Assembly: GCA_021603905.1 (NCBI GenBank)
Contig: BQIU01000035.1
Coordinates: forward strand, 1-38,329
Reading direction: 5' to 3'
Length of the DNA stretch: 38,329 nt
From: Nitrospirales bacterium
GTDB taxonomy: Bacteria; Nitrospirota; Nitrospiria; Nitrospirales; UBA8639
Numbering within the stretch: the stretch's first letter is position 1; the number at the start of each line of letters is the position of its first letter. Position numbers and translations under genes: made by a program. Below, one piece after another: positions 1 to 9,161 of the stretch. The notes under the pieces are model-generated. The model did no database searches, was not told where the DNA came from, and saw only the letters and a program-made list of their open reading frames with translations.

Positions 1-2292
1 TAATCCTTCCCGTAGTTCTTCGAGCTCTGTCATTTCATGATAATGGGTTGCAAAGAGAGTCCGCGCACCTACATGACAGCGGTCAAGTAGGTATTCCGCA
101 ACTGCCCAGGCAATGCTGAGTCCGTCATACGTACTGGTACCTCGCCCAACTTCATCAAGCAAGATAAGGCTTCTTGATGTCGCGGCGGTAAGAATTTTTG
201 AGGTTTCTGCCATTTCCACCATAAAGGTGCTTTGCCCTGCTGCAAGATCATCCGATGCGCCAATTCGTGTAAAAATTCTATCGACCAATCCAATCTGTGC
301 AGAAGAGGCAGGAACAAAACTGCCCATTTGGGCCATGAGGACAATCAGTGCGACTTGACGAAGGTAGGTACTTTTTCCAGCCATATTGGGCCCTGTAATC
401 AACAAGAGTCGCTGTTGATCTAAATCAAGGTTGGTATCGTTTGCAATAAAACCTCCCGAGACTTCCGTTTGTTCGATGACTGGATGTCGTCCATCCTGGA
501 TAGAGATGACGCTGCCTTGGTCTACTGTTGGCATGACATAACGATTCGTGGCGGCGGTTTCTGCGAGGCCCGTAAGCACGTCGATGTGCGCGATGATAGC
601 AGCCATGTCCTGTATGCGTTTCGTAGCCTGCGTAATTTGGAAACGGAGTTGTCCAAAAAGGGATGTCTCAAGGTTTTTGATCTTTTGATCAGCTCCCATG
701 ATTCTATTCTCAAGCTGAGTTAATTCTTCCGTGGTATAGCGTTCAGCATTCACGAGCGTTTGTTTACGAATATAATCGTCTGGAATCTTTGAAAGATGTG
801 TTTTTGTGACTTCGATATAATATCCAAATACGCGGTTATACTTAATCTTAAGCGACTCTATGCCACTTCTGGCTTTTTCACGAACTTCAAGTTCCGCAAT
901 CCAACGTAGGCCTTCACGTGCGACTTTTCGAAGCTCATCAAGTTCGCTATGAAATCCTTCTCGTATGATGCCTTCAAAGCCAGAAGTGGGTGGAGCTTCA
1001 GTATTGATGGTGTGAGTTATGAGCGTTTTGATATCTTCCAAGTTGTCCCAGTGACTCCTGAGATTTTTGGCGAGCGGACTTTCTAGAGAGTCCAGAAGTA
1101 CTCGAAGGTTTGGTAATACGGTCAGTGACTGTTGTAGCCCAAGAATATCGCGAGGTGTGGCGACTCCCAGGGCAATACGGCTATTCAATCGCTCAAGATC
1201 CTGGATTTCTCGAAATGTGGTTCGTAGTTCATTACGAACTCGGAGATTATTGACGAATTCTGAAATAACCGCTAATCGTGCGTGAATTGCTGTCAGGTCT
1301 ATGAGCGGACGGACGACCCATTGCCGGAGAAGACGACCAGCCATGGCTGTCACAGTTTTATCGAGTATCGTGAGTAAGGTTGAACAATCTCGGTCTTGAG
1401 TAAATGGTTTAATGAGTTCCAAGTTTCGGATGGTCACCCCGTCAAGCTCCATTTCTCTTTGTGAAGAACGAAGCCGGGGTTTTTGAATATGTTGATGATT
1501 CATGTTTGGCTGAGTCGTATGAAGATAACGAAGCAGGCTTCCCGCAGCTTCCATACCTCTCGTCAATGGTGGAAGTCCCAACTCTTCAGCATTCTGAACC
1601 TGGAAGTGTGTCGTCAGGAGCTGTTGGTTTTCCTCGGCGTAAAACCAGCTTTCATCTTGTTCGACCAGTCTTGACTGACGGAGGTCTTTGAGAGATCGAA
1701 TCATGTCTGACGGTGCGAATGTGGGATAGATAATTTCTCGCGGTTCTAGGCGCATTAATTCATCGACAAGGGATTCACGTTGTTGAGGGGTGTCATATTC
1801 GATGACCCAGAATTCACCAGTCGATAAATCAAGTGTGGCGAGCCCCCAATGAATTGGAGGGTTGGGGAGATCTTGAGCTGATGAGGGCATGCAAGAGATC
1901 GAGGCGAGAAAATTCGCTTCCTTTGACGGAAGGAGATCACTATCAAATAGGGTCCCCGGCGTATACAGGCGCACCACTTCTCTGCGCACGAGCCCTTTTG
2001 CTACTTTTGGATCTTCTACCTGTTCGCACAGGGCGACGGTTTTGCCTGCCTTGAGGAGCTTGGCGATGTATCCAGTGGCTGCATGGTACGGGACTCCACA
2101 AAGTGGAATGGGAGTATCTTTATTCTTTCCGCGCGAGGTGAGAACAATGTCTAGTAATTTTGAGGCTTCTTCGGCATCTTCAAAAAACATTTCATAGAAG
2201 TCTCCAACTCGAAAAAATACGATCGCTTCTTTGTATTCAGCTTTCACCTCTTGAAATTGTCGCATTAATGGAGTTGTGTCTGTTTCAGCCAT
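1..2292 (-). CDS. mutS: DNA mismatch repair protein MutS (3' end cut by window)
   Basis: MutS recognises mispaired bases and small loops in DNA and, by ATP binding, recruits MutL to start methyl-directed or nick-directed repair. The frame is open from the ATG at 2292 to the left edge, giving 764 residues; complete MutS proteins are about 850-880 residues, so roughly the last 100 are outside the window. The mismatch-reading Phe-x-Glu motif is present as F32-Y33-E34. The Walker A loop GPNMAGKST lies at about residues 634-642, the Walker B Asp-Glu at 713-714 (LLDEVGRGTS), and the ATPase signature TLFATHYHE is near the left edge. I read several stretches of the frame and saw no break. It is the last visible gene of a leftward block, 49 nt after tsaE. 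The start is the first ATG of the conserved N-terminus; no strong ribosome site precedes it. Identification is secure. Confidence 0.97.
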   Translation of the reverse strand, partial: MAETDTTPLMRQFQEVKAEYKEAIVFFRVGDFYEMFFEDAEEASKLLDIVLTSRGKNKDTPIPLCGVPYHAATGYIAKLLKAGKTVALCEQVEDPKVAKGLVRREVVRLYTPGTLFDSDLLPSKEANFLASISCMPSSAQDLPNPPIHWGLATLDLSTGEFWVIEYDTPQQRESLVDELMRLEPREIIYPTFAPSDMIRSLKDLRQSRLVEQDESWFYAEENQQLLTTHFQVQNAEELGLPPLTRGMEAAGSLLRYLHTTQPNMNHQHIQKPRLRSSQREMELDGVTIRNLELIKPFTQDRDCSTLLTILDKTVTAMAGRLLRQWVVRPLIDLTAIHARLAVISEFVNNLRVRNELRTTFREIQDLERLNSRIALGVATPRDILGLQQSLTVLPNLRVLLDSLESPLAKNLRSHWDNLEDIKTLITHTINTEAPPTSGFEGIIREGFHSELDELRKVAREGLRWIAELEVREKARSGIESLKIKYNRVFGYYIEVTKTHLSKIPDDYIRKQTLVNAERYTTEELTQLENRIMGADQKIKNLETSLFGQLRFQITQATKRIQDMAAIIAHIDVLTGLAETAATNRYVMPTVDQGSVISIQDGRHPVIEQTEVSGGFIANDTNLDLDQQRLLLITGPNMAGKSTYLRQVALIVLMAQMGSFVPASSAQIGLVDRIFTRIGASDDLAAGQSTFMVEMAETSKILTAATSRSLILLDEVGRGTSTYDGLSIAWAVAEYLLDRCHVGARTLFATHYHEMTELEELREGL

Positions 2293-2341
2293 GGCTACTC
2301 ATATCTTTCCAAAATCCTGGCATATGGAGATGATAAAGAGA

Positions 2342-2848
2342 CTATTCCAAGATCTTTAAGGCGAGCTCTCGACTTTGTGGTCCGGTGGACCTGAGGGTCG
2401 CCTTTCTGGATGACCGTTGCTGGTGCTCAAGGTAGATTTCAAGACGATCAGGTGGTAAATCGTCTTCCATACGCTCTGCCCATTCGATCACCACGACCGA
2501 GGATGAATGGAAGTATTCCTGAAGTCCAAGCCCTAGCCATTCGTGGGGGAGCTCCAGTCTGTAGAGATCGGCATGGATCAGATGAAGACGTCCTTGATAT
2601 TCATGTATGAGTGTAAACGTTGGGCTTGTGACCACTGCTGAATCGATAAGGATTCCTGAAGCCAACCCTCTAACGAATACGGTTTTTCCTGCTCCCAGTT
2701 CTCCCCTAAGAGCAATGATTTCCCCTCCGGTGAGTTGTTGGCCAATCCTGTGCCCCAATGATTCAGTGGCTTGGACTGATGGAAGGCGAGTGGTCCATCT
2801 ATTCCCTTCGTCATTCATAGTGAGGGTCACCATGGAACCCGGTTTCAT
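2342..2848 (-). CDS. tsaE: tRNA threonylcarbamoyladenosine biosynthesis ATPase TsaE
   Basis: TsaE is the P-loop ATPase that works with TsaB and TsaD to place threonylcarbamoyl on A37 of ANN-decoding tRNAs in the cytoplasm. The 168-residue product has the Walker A motif GELGAGKT at residues 49-56, the family motif SPTFTLIHEY from about residue 75, then HADLYRL and a C-terminal EWAERM. Length and motif order match the family. Its ATG overlaps the TGA of nnr by four bases (ATGA), which predicts translational coupling; nnr and tsaE are frequent partners in bacteria. An internal ATG (M11) just before the conserved region is an alternative start, since the first ten residues are not conserved in the family. 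No other TsaBCD gene is visible in the window. Confidence 0.95.
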   Translation of the reverse strand: MKPGSMVTLTMNDEGNRWTTRLPSVQATESLGHRIGQQLTGGEIIALRGELGAGKTVFVRGLASGILIDSAVVTSPTFTLIHEYQGRLHLIHADLYRLELPHEWLGLGLQEYFHSSSVVVIEWAERMEDDLPPDRLEIYLEHQQRSSRKATLRSTGPQSRELALKILE

Positions 2849-4467
2849 GAAGGTGTACTTTCATCGCATCCTGAAAATATATTCTGTAAGGCGTGCGGGA
2901 GGTATTCAATGAGATCGCTGGCGATCAATCCAGCTTGTCCGACCCGTTTTGCGGCTAAATCTCCAGCGAGTCCATGTAAGCAGACTCCAGTACGTGCAGC
3001 TTCCCAAGGAGAGAGGCCTTGGGCAAGAAAGCTCACGATCACACCGGTTAAGGCGTCACCCATACCAGCGCTCGCCATTCCTGGATTACCCGTTGTGCAG
3101 ATGGCGGCTTGGCCACTTGGATGTGCGACGATGGTTCGAGCGCCTTTCAGCACAAGAATGACCTTGTGGGCTTTCGCAAATTTCAACGCGGTACCGAGAC
3201 GGTTTTGGTTGACAGATTTCGCTGAGGTCTGACCAAGAAGTCTGGCCATTTCTCCGGGGTGCGGTGTGAGGATTGGGAACCTTTTGCAGGAGGAAAGTAT
3301 TGGAAGATGCTCCGCAAGAATATTTAGCCCGTCGGCATCAATGACGCAGTGCTGCGTAAGGCAAGGCAGCAATTGTCTGATGAGCTTTGCCGTTTCTGCA
3401 TGGGTACTGATTCCCGGTCCAAGCGCAATGGCATCTCGCTCTTTGGCAAATGCCATGAGAGGCTTGAGTGCGGCGTGACTGAGGGTCTGAGCCTTGGTTT
3501 CCGGCATGGCCAATGTCATGGCTTCAAACAGCTTCGCGTCAAGGCTTGACTGACCAGATTGAGGTGTGGCAACTGTGACCAGACCGGCACCAGTGCGGAG
3601 CGCGGCTCGAGCGGCTAAGGCTGCGGATCCAGTCTTTCCAGGTGAGCCAGCAATCAGTCCGATATGTCCATATGTGCCTTTATGTGAGTCTTCGTCTCGC
3701 CTAGGAAGCAATGCAGCAAGAGACTCTGGAGTTAGCAGGTGAAGCGATGACCCTAATTCCCTGACATAGGCTTCAGGAATCCCGATATCCACAGTGGTGA
3801 TGCTTCCCGTATGGTTGATGCCTTTCCCCACGTACAGACCGATCTTGGCGCATCCAAACGTTACTGTGGTATGAGCTTTGATTGCGGTTCCTAACACCTC
3901 TCCTGTATCGCTATGTATTCCTGATGGAATATCCACGGCAATGATTGGGGTTTGTGCATCATTCATGTAGTTGATGGCTGTGTGATAGGGCTCTCTGACA
4001 GTCGATGACAGCCCCGTTCCTAACATTGCGTCAATGAGAAGAGAGGCCTTGTGGGTCGAGGTCTGAATGATGGATTCTGATGGTTCTATTGTAATCATTG
4101 AAGAGGGTGCGATCTTCCGTAGGCGCTTATACATGACCAGCGCATCTTGGGTCAGTTCTTGAGGATGAGCCAGAAGGAGTACCTGGATTTTCGCGCGCTT
4201 TTGTTTTAATAGCCGGGCAATGACCAGACCATCCCCGCCGTTATTGCCTTTTCCGCACACGATTGTGATCGGTTGGCCTGAAGGCGATCCAAATTGTTGT
4301 TCAAGGACTTGAGCAACGCCGTTGCCGGCTCGTTCCATTAATTGGCTTCCGGAAACGTGGCTCTCCTCTATGGTGCGGCGATCAAGTGCCTGCATTTGAG
4401 AGGCCGTGACAAGGGGAGGGAAAACCGTTGGCCCAACTGGTGTCGGAATGAAGTTGGGAATACGCAT
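2845..4467 (-). CDS. nnr: Bifunctional NAD(P)H-hydrate epimerase / ADP-dependent NAD(P)H-hydrate dehydratase
   Basis: This enzyme repairs hydrated NADH and NADPH. The N-terminal YjeF_N domain (about residues 20-235) epimerises the R form and the C-terminal ribokinase-like domain (about 245-530) dehydrates the S form using ADP. Visible markers are GKGNNGGDG at 72-80, AVDIPSGIHSDTG in the epimerase half, GAGLVTVATP and TPHPGEMARLLG in the dehydratase half, and the glycine-rich GNPGMASAGMGDALTG nucleotide-binding loop. At 540 residues it has the usual length of the fused form. It lies 56 nt downstream of pdxJ and overlaps tsaE. In many bacteria acpS sits between pdxJ and nnr; here the gap is too small for it. 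Function is confident from family knowledge. Confidence 0.96.
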   Translation of the reverse strand: MRIPNFIPTPVGPTVFPPLVTASQMQALDRRTIEESHVSGSQLMERAGNGVAQVLEQQFGSPSGQPITIVCGKGNNGGDGLVIARLLKQKRAKIQVLLLAHPQELTQDALVMYKRLRKIAPSSMITIEPSESIIQTSTHKASLLIDAMLGTGLSSTVREPYHTAINYMNDAQTPIIAVDIPSGIHSDTGEVLGTAIKAHTTVTFGCAKIGLYVGKGINHTGSITTVDIGIPEAYVRELGSSLHLLTPESLAALLPRRDEDSHKGTYGHIGLIAGSPGKTGSAALAARAALRTGAGLVTVATPQSGQSSLDAKLFEAMTLAMPETKAQTLSHAALKPLMAFAKERDAIALGPGISTHAETAKLIRQLLPCLTQHCVIDADGLNILAEHLPILSSCKRFPILTPHPGEMARLLGQTSAKSVNQNRLGTALKFAKAHKVILVLKGARTIVAHPSGQAAICTTGNPGMASAGMGDALTGVIVSFLAQGLSPWEAARTGVCLHGLAGDLAAKRVGQAGLIASDLIEYLPHALQNIFSGCDESTPS

Positions 4468-4523
4468 GATTTGCTTGAAGTCGGGATCGCTTGGGACTGG
4501 GTAATAAATTGCTGTTGATTATT

Positions 4524-5246
4524 TCAGCGAAGTGGATTGAGTAAGGCTTTCATATCCCGAACAGCTGTTTCTAATCCTGTAAAGATCGCGCGTGAGATAA
4601 TACTATGACCAATATTGAATTCAAGAATTTCAGGGATTTTCGTTAATCGCTGCACATTGTGGTATGTGAGGCCATGGCCGGCATTGACACCTAAGCCAAG
4701 TTTGTATCCGAGCTTGGCGGCTTGCTCAAGGGCTTCGAATTCTGTCTGTTGGTCTTTGCTATTTCTTGTGTTGGCGTATCGTCCTGTATGAAGTTCGATG
4801 GAATCAGCTTGAATTTTGTGTGCGGCACGTACTTGTTGCTGGTCAGGGTCGATAAACAGACTGACAGGGATTCCCCCATCATGGAGCAGTTGAATCATCT
4901 CGTGGATTCGATCTTTGCGTTCAACGACGGCCAGGCCTCCTTCAGTAGTGAGTTCCTGGCGTCGCTCAGGGACGAGCGTGACCATGTCAGGCTTGATGCT
5001 GAGCGCCATTTTTGCCACGGCTTCGTCAGCAGCCATTTCCAGGTTTAATTGGATATGAACGATTTCCTTTAAAAGTGTGAGATCGCGATCTTGTATATGA
5101 CGTCGATCTTCCCGAAGATGAACGACCACTCCATCGGCCCCAGCTAACTCAACCAGTGTGGCAGCCGTAATGGGATCTGGTTCATGTCCTCCTCTGGCTT
5201 GTCGGAGGGTCGCGACATGGTCTACATTGACGCCGAGTCTGGCCAT
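4524..5246 (-). CDS. pdxJ: Pyridoxine 5'-phosphate synthase PdxJ
   Basis: PdxJ condenses 3-amino-2-oxopropyl phosphate with 1-deoxyxylulose 5-phosphate to give pyridoxine 5'-phosphate, the last ring-closing step of DXP-dependent vitamin B6 synthesis. The 240-residue TIM barrel shows the N-terminal signature GVNVDHVATLRQARG (residues 5-19), the VVHLREDRRHIQD segment, the ELHTGRYA stretch and the C-terminal NIGHSIISRAIFTGL phosphate-binding region. The ATG is preceded by an AAGAGGAAA ribosome site at suitable spacing. It is the first gene of the leftward block pdxJ-nnr-tsaE-mutS and has a candidate promoter at 5299-5328. Several PLP enzymes lie next door in the divergent operon (aminotransferase, ThrC), though nothing links their control directly. 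Confidence 0.97.
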   Translation of the reverse strand: MARLGVNVDHVATLRQARGGHEPDPITAATLVELAGADGVVVHLREDRRHIQDRDLTLLKEIVHIQLNLEMAADEAVAKMALSIKPDMVTLVPERRQELTTEGGLAVVERKDRIHEMIQLLHDGGIPVSLFIDPDQQQVRAAHKIQADSIELHTGRYANTRNSKDQQTEFEALEQAAKLGYKLGLGVNAGHGLTYHNVQRLTKIPEILEFNIGHSIISRAIFTGLETAVRDMKALLNPLR

Positions 5247-5298
5247 ACCATTTCCTCTTGTTGCTTGAAATCTTTGTCAATCACATAAAGGGGAATGC

Positions 5299-5328
5299 AT
5301 TATGTCAGAAGTGAAAATATGGCTGCAA
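5299..5328 (-). promoter_or_regulatory. Candidate sigma-70 promoter for the pdxJ block
   Basis: On the minus strand TTGCAG (5328-5323) and CATAAT (5304-5299) are 18 bases apart, about 50 bases upstream of the pdxJ ATG. The match is four or five of six bases per box. The prediction rests on pattern only. Confidence 0.4.
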
Positions 5329-5398
5329 GAAAATGAATGGGGTTTAGGCTTTCGTCTTCATTCTGTCTTCGTGCATTTGTCGGTTGTATGAAATGAAA

Positions 5399-5427
5399 TT
5401 GACTGCTTGAATCAGCTGATCTAAAAT
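5399..5427 (+). promoter_or_regulatory. Candidate sigma-70 promoter for the threonine/lysine operon
   Basis: TTGACT at 5399-5404 and TAAAAT at 5422-5427 are separated by exactly 17 bases, each box matching consensus at five of six positions. It lies about 75 bases before the aminotransferase start and faces into the operon. It is the best housekeeping promoter match I saw in the window. Neither an attenuator nor a leader peptide is evident between it and the first gene. Confidence 0.6.
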
Positions 5428-5501
5428 ACAAAATTGTTGGAAAAACAAGGAGAAATACTTTCTTCTCAGATGATCTTGCAAGTTTTTTACGGACATACTT
5501 G

Positions 5502-6692
5502 ATGACACCATTTTATCGAATTGAGCGTTTGCCACACTACGTATTTGCCCAAGTTCAGTCGCTGAAGCTGGAGGCACGACAGCGTGGAGAGGATATTATT
5601 GATTTAGGAATGGGAAATCCTGATCAACCGACACCTTCGCACATTGTTGATAAACTGACTGAGGCGGCTGGCAATGGAAGAAATCACCGGTATTCGGCAT
5701 CACGAGGGATTACGAAGCTTCGTCATGCGATTTGTGGGTGGTATAAGCGAAACTACGATGTTGATTTAGACCCAGAAACCGAAGCGATTGCCACATTGGG
5801 AGTGAAGGAAGGCCTGGCTCATCTGGCGCTGGCGATGGTTGGCCCAGGGGATGTGGTGTTGACGCCCACCCCGACGTATCCGATTCACATGTATAGCGTG
5901 ATTATTGCTGGAGGTGAGGTTCGCGGGGTCGAGTTGAACCCGGCGGCGGGAGATTTTTTCGAAAACCTCACGCGAGTCTACCGTCAAACTCAACCGCGTC
6001 CCAAGATACTCATTATGAGTTTTCCACACAATCCTACGACGAGTGTGGTGGATTTGGAGTTCTTTAAAAAGATTGTCGCATTTGCATTAGAAAATGAAGT
6101 GTGGTTGGTTCATGACTTAGCGTATGCCGATCTCGTATTTGATGGATATCGAGCCCCGAGTCTCCTTCAGGTGCCAGAAGCCAAACAGGTCGGTGTCGAG
6201 TTTTATTCTTTGTCAAAAAGTTATAATATGCCGGGGTGGCGAGTTGGGTTTTGTGTAGGCAATCAAGAGATGATTGGTGCACTCACAAAAATTAAAAGTT
6301 ATTTGGATTATGGAATGTTTCAGCCGATCCAAATTGCGAGTATCATTGCTTTGAATGGCCCACAGGAATGCGTAGGGGATATTGTGGAACGCTATAAGCG
6401 ACGACGTAATTCGCTGGTCGATGGTTTGAATCGAATCGGGTGGGAGGTTGACTATCCTCGAGCGACCATGTTCGTGTGGGCACGTATTCCTCCAGCGTTT
6501 CGAGGTCTGGGGTCGCTTGAGTTTTCAAAGTTATTATTGCGTGAGGCAAAAGTGGCCGCTTCTCCAGGTATAGGGTTTGGAGAAGGAGGTGATGAATATG
6601 TGCGTTTTGCCCTTGTGGAAAACGAACATCGTATTTATCAGGCCGTTCGAGGAATGAAACATGCCCTTAAACTTGGGGATGCGAGCCGATGA
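5502..6692 (+). CDS. Class I/II PLP-dependent aminotransferase (AlaC / LL-DAP aminotransferase-like)
   Basis: This is a fold-type I aminotransferase that moves amino groups between amino acids and 2-oxo acids. The PLP-anchoring lysine is Lys239 in [15 protein letters not shown]. Also visible are [10 protein letters not shown] near the N-terminus, the SRGI substrate-loop region (about 65), the SFPHNPTT motif and a C-terminal [12 protein letters not shown] that carries the carboxylate-binding Arg. The length of about 396 residues is standard. It opens the amino-acid operon and overlaps hom by four bases (ATGA). By context it may be the alanine or glutamate-pyruvate type often found beside hom, or supply diaminopimelate or aspartate; sequence alone does not settle the substrate. 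A TTG three bases upstream is an alternative start; I prefer the ATG because neither has a strong ribosome site. Confidence 0.9.
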   Translation: MTPFYRIERLPHYVFAQVQSLKLEARQRGEDIIDLGMGNPDQPTPSHIVDKLTEAAGNGRNHRYSASRGITKLRHAICGWYKRNYDVDLDPETEAIATLGVKEGLAHLALAMVGPGDVVLTPTPTYPIHMYSVIIAGGEVRGVELNPAAGDFFENLTRVYRQTQPRPKILIMSFPHNPTTSVVDLEFFKKIVAFALENEVWLVHDLAYADLVFDGYRAPSLLQVPEAKQVGVEFYSLSKSYNMPGWRVGFCVGNQEMIGALTKIKSYLDYGMFQPIQIASIIALNGPQECVGDIVERYKRRRNSLVDGLNRIGWEVDYPRATMFVWARIPPAFRGLGSLEFSKLLLREAKVAASPGIGFGEGGDEYVRFALVENEHRIYQAVRGMKHALKLGDASR

Positions 6693-8011
6693 AATCCAGA
6701 GTCACGGTGGGAATGATAGGGTTAGGGACTGTCGGGTGTGGCGTGGCCAAGGTGTTATTGGGCAATGCCTCGTTGATTGCTAAGCGGGTTGGCGTACCGA
6801 TTGAGCTTGTTCGAATTGCAGATTTAGATATTACAACAGATCGTGGGCTCTCATTCCCAGATGGCATGTTAACCACGGATGCTCAATCTGTCCTTGAGGA
6901 TGCGGATATCGATATTGTTGTCGAATTGATTGGAGGCTATGATCCAGCTAAGCGTTTTATCCTCAAGGCCCTAAAAAATGGCCAATCCGTCGTGACAGCC
7001 AATAAAGCGTTATTAGCCGTGCATGGAGAAGAAATTTTTCATGCCGCAGCATCGGCAAGGGTTGACCTCGGTTTTGAAGCCAGTGTCGGAGGTGGAATTC
7101 CGATTATTAAAGCGTTGACGGAGGGATTGGCCGCAAACGCCGTGACCTCGATGTTCGGAATCATGAATGGGACATCGAATTATATTCTGACGAAAATGAC
7201 GGAAGATGGCAAAGGATTCGAGGAAGTGCTTCAGAGGGCCAGAGACGAAGGCTATGCCGAAGCTGATCCGACATTTGATGTCGAGGGTGTCGATGCTGCG
7301 CACAAACTTGCCATTTTGGTTAATTTGGCGTTTGGCACAACAGTCAATATCAAAGACATTCATACCGAAGGGATCTCACGCCTCTCGACGCTTGATCTTG
7401 AGTTTGCTCGTGAGTTTGGCTATACGATTAAATTGTTAAGCATTGCGAAGTACCTCGATCATGAAATCGAAGCGCGAGTTCACCCAACTCTTGTGCCTTC
7501 GACCTCGCCAATGGCCCAGGTTGGAGGGGTGTATAACGCGATTCATGTCGTCGGGGATGCCGTTGGAGATGTCGTGCTGTATGGGCAAGGTGCTGGATCT
7601 CTTGCGACGGCCAGCGCCGTGGTCAGTGATATTGTGGATATTGCAAGAAATCGGCTCAAGAACATTGCTGGTCGTGTGCCGGTTGCATCCTATCAGTGGG
7701 AGCACCGTGCTCCTATTCGGCTTCGACCCATCGAAGAAATTTCCAGTATGTACTATTTACGGTTCATGGTCGTAGATGAACCTGGCGTTCTTTCTCAAAT
7801 CGCAAGTACTCTGGGAGCGCAGAATATTAGTATTTCCTCAGTGTTGCAGAAGGGACGGCAACAGGGTCAAACCGTTCCTTTAGTCATTATGACGCATCGT
7901 TCTTCAGAGCGCTCGGTTCAAGCCGCGATTCAAACCATCACGCGGATGCCATTTGTCTCGGAAGCGCCGATGTTGCTGCGAATAGAAGGTGCGAGTCATG
8001 ATGGTGAATAG
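6689..8011 (+). CDS. hom: Homoserine dehydrogenase
   Basis: Homoserine dehydrogenase reduces aspartate semialdehyde to homoserine with NAD(P)H, the branch point toward threonine and methionine. The 440-residue product has an N-terminal Rossmann motif [11 protein letters not shown] (about residues 11-21), the VVELIGG and TANKALLA segments, the catalytic-domain stretch [13 protein letters not shown] and [14 protein letters not shown], and a C-terminal ACT domain (about 355-430) beginning [17 protein letters not shown]. The ACT domain is the usual site for threonine feedback inhibition in monofunctional enzymes of this length. Its ATG overlaps the aminotransferase stop and it is followed 18 nt later by thrC, so translation is probably coupled. 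Confidence 0.97.
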   Translation: MKSRVTVGMIGLGTVGCGVAKVLLGNASLIAKRVGVPIELVRIADLDITTDRGLSFPDGMLTTDAQSVLEDADIDIVVELIGGYDPAKRFILKALKNGQSVVTANKALLAVHGEEIFHAAASARVDLGFEASVGGGIPIIKALTEGLAANAVTSMFGIMNGTSNYILTKMTEDGKGFEEVLQRARDEGYAEADPTFDVEGVDAAHKLAILVNLAFGTTVNIKDIHTEGISRLSTLDLEFAREFGYTIKLLSIAKYLDHEIEARVHPTLVPSTSPMAQVGGVYNAIHVVGDAVGDVVLYGQGAGSLATASAVVSDIVDIARNRLKNIAGRVPVASYQWEHRAPIRLRPIEEISSMYYLRFMVVDEPGVLSQIASTLGAQNISISSVLQKGRQQGQTVPLVIMTHRSSERSVQAAIQTITRMPFVSEAPMLLRIEGASHDGE

Positions 8012-8029
8012 TGAAATCATGGTGAATGT

Positions 8030-9088
8030 ATGATTCCCTGGCGCGGAGTGATTGAAGAGTATCGAAAGTTTCTTCCGGTGAGTGACTCGACCCCCATTGT
8101 CTCCTTACAAGAAGGCAATACCCCGTTAGTTCCGACGAAGCGTTTGGCTCAACGTATCTGTCCAGGGGTTGAGCTGTACTTGAAAATTGAAGGAGCCAAT
8201 CCCACCGGTTCGTTTAAGGACCGGGGGATGACGTTGGCTGTTTCCAAAACACTTGAAAAAAAAGCACGAGCCGTGATGTGTGCTTCAACAGGCAATACGT
8301 CTGCGGCAGCTGCCGCCTATGGCGCGAAGGCGGGGATTCCAGTGTATGTGTTAATTCCTGCGGGAAATATCGCACTTGGGAAACTCACGCAGGCCATCAT
8401 GCATGGGGCCAAGGTTATCCAAATCGAAGGAAATTTTGATCAAGCACTCAATATTGTGAAGGAGTTGTGTCGAGATGACGAGTTTGAACTGGTGAATTCC
8501 ATTAATCCCTTTCGATTAGAAGGTCAAAAAACGGCAGCCATGGAAGTCTGTGATCAATTGGGAAAGGCTCCAACGGTTCATGTGCTTCCGGTAGGAAATG
8601 CCGGAAATATTACGGCTTACTGGAAGGGATACCAGGAGTATCATGCGGCCGGTCAAGTCAGAAGTGTGCCGAAGATGATGGGCTTTCAAGCTGAAGGAGC
8701 GGCTCCGATTGTGCGAGGACATGTGATTGAGAATCCAACAACAGTTGCCTCGGCGATCAGGATCGGAAATCCGGCGAGTTGGCAATTAGCGATGAATGCT
8801 GTTCAGGAGTCAGATGGTCTGATCAACATGGTGACCGATGACGAAATACTCGAAGCCTACCGAATGGTGGCGCGAGAAGAAGGAATATTTTGTGAGCCGG
8901 CTTCCGCGGCATCTGTTGCGGGCGTGATTAAGTTGCAAGCGGCGAATCACTTGCTTGATGGCATGACGGTTGTTTGTACATTGACGGGACATGGTCTGAA
9001 AGATCCTGATACGGCGATGAATATTTCGGCGCAACCATTAACGGTTCGCGCGACTCGCGAAGAAGTTGCTGCGGTATTGTCTTTGTGA
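8030..9088 (+). CDS. thrC: Threonine synthase
   Basis: Threonine synthase converts O-phosphohomoserine to threonine with PLP. The product has 352 residues, the size of the short bacterial/archaeal form. Lys63 in NPTGSFKDRGM is the PLP-binding lysine, STGNTSAAAAAYGAKAG follows as the conserved helix, LPVGNAGNITAYWKGY is the phosphate-binding glycine loop and CTLTGHGLKD lies near the C-terminus. The enzyme needs homoserine phosphate, yet no GHMP-type or APH-type homoserine kinase gene is present in the operon; the next gene is the candidate for that step. The ATG is 18 nt after the hom stop. Confidence 0.97.
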   Translation: MIPWRGVIEEYRKFLPVSDSTPIVSLQEGNTPLVPTKRLAQRICPGVELYLKIEGANPTGSFKDRGMTLAVSKTLEKKARAVMCASTGNTSAAAAAYGAKAGIPVYVLIPAGNIALGKLTQAIMHGAKVIQIEGNFDQALNIVKELCRDDEFELVNSINPFRLEGQKTAAMEVCDQLGKAPTVHVLPVGNAGNITAYWKGYQEYHAAGQVRSVPKMMGFQAEGAAPIVRGHVIENPTTVASAIRIGNPASWQLAMNAVQESDGLINMVTDDEILEAYRMVAREEGIFCEPASAASVAGVIKLQAANHLLDGMTVVCTLTGHGLKDPDTAMNISAQPLTVRATREEVAAVLSL

Positions 9089-9161
9089 AGATTCTGGTGT
9101 TAGGTAGGAGTCCTGGTGAGTCAACGTCATTTCATTCTTGATTAGAGATCTGTGATTGACA

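Noticed and set aside
5344..5577. Minus-strand frame overlapping the aminotransferase start
   Set aside because: It overlaps a certain gene and covers the predicted promoter; no ribosome site.
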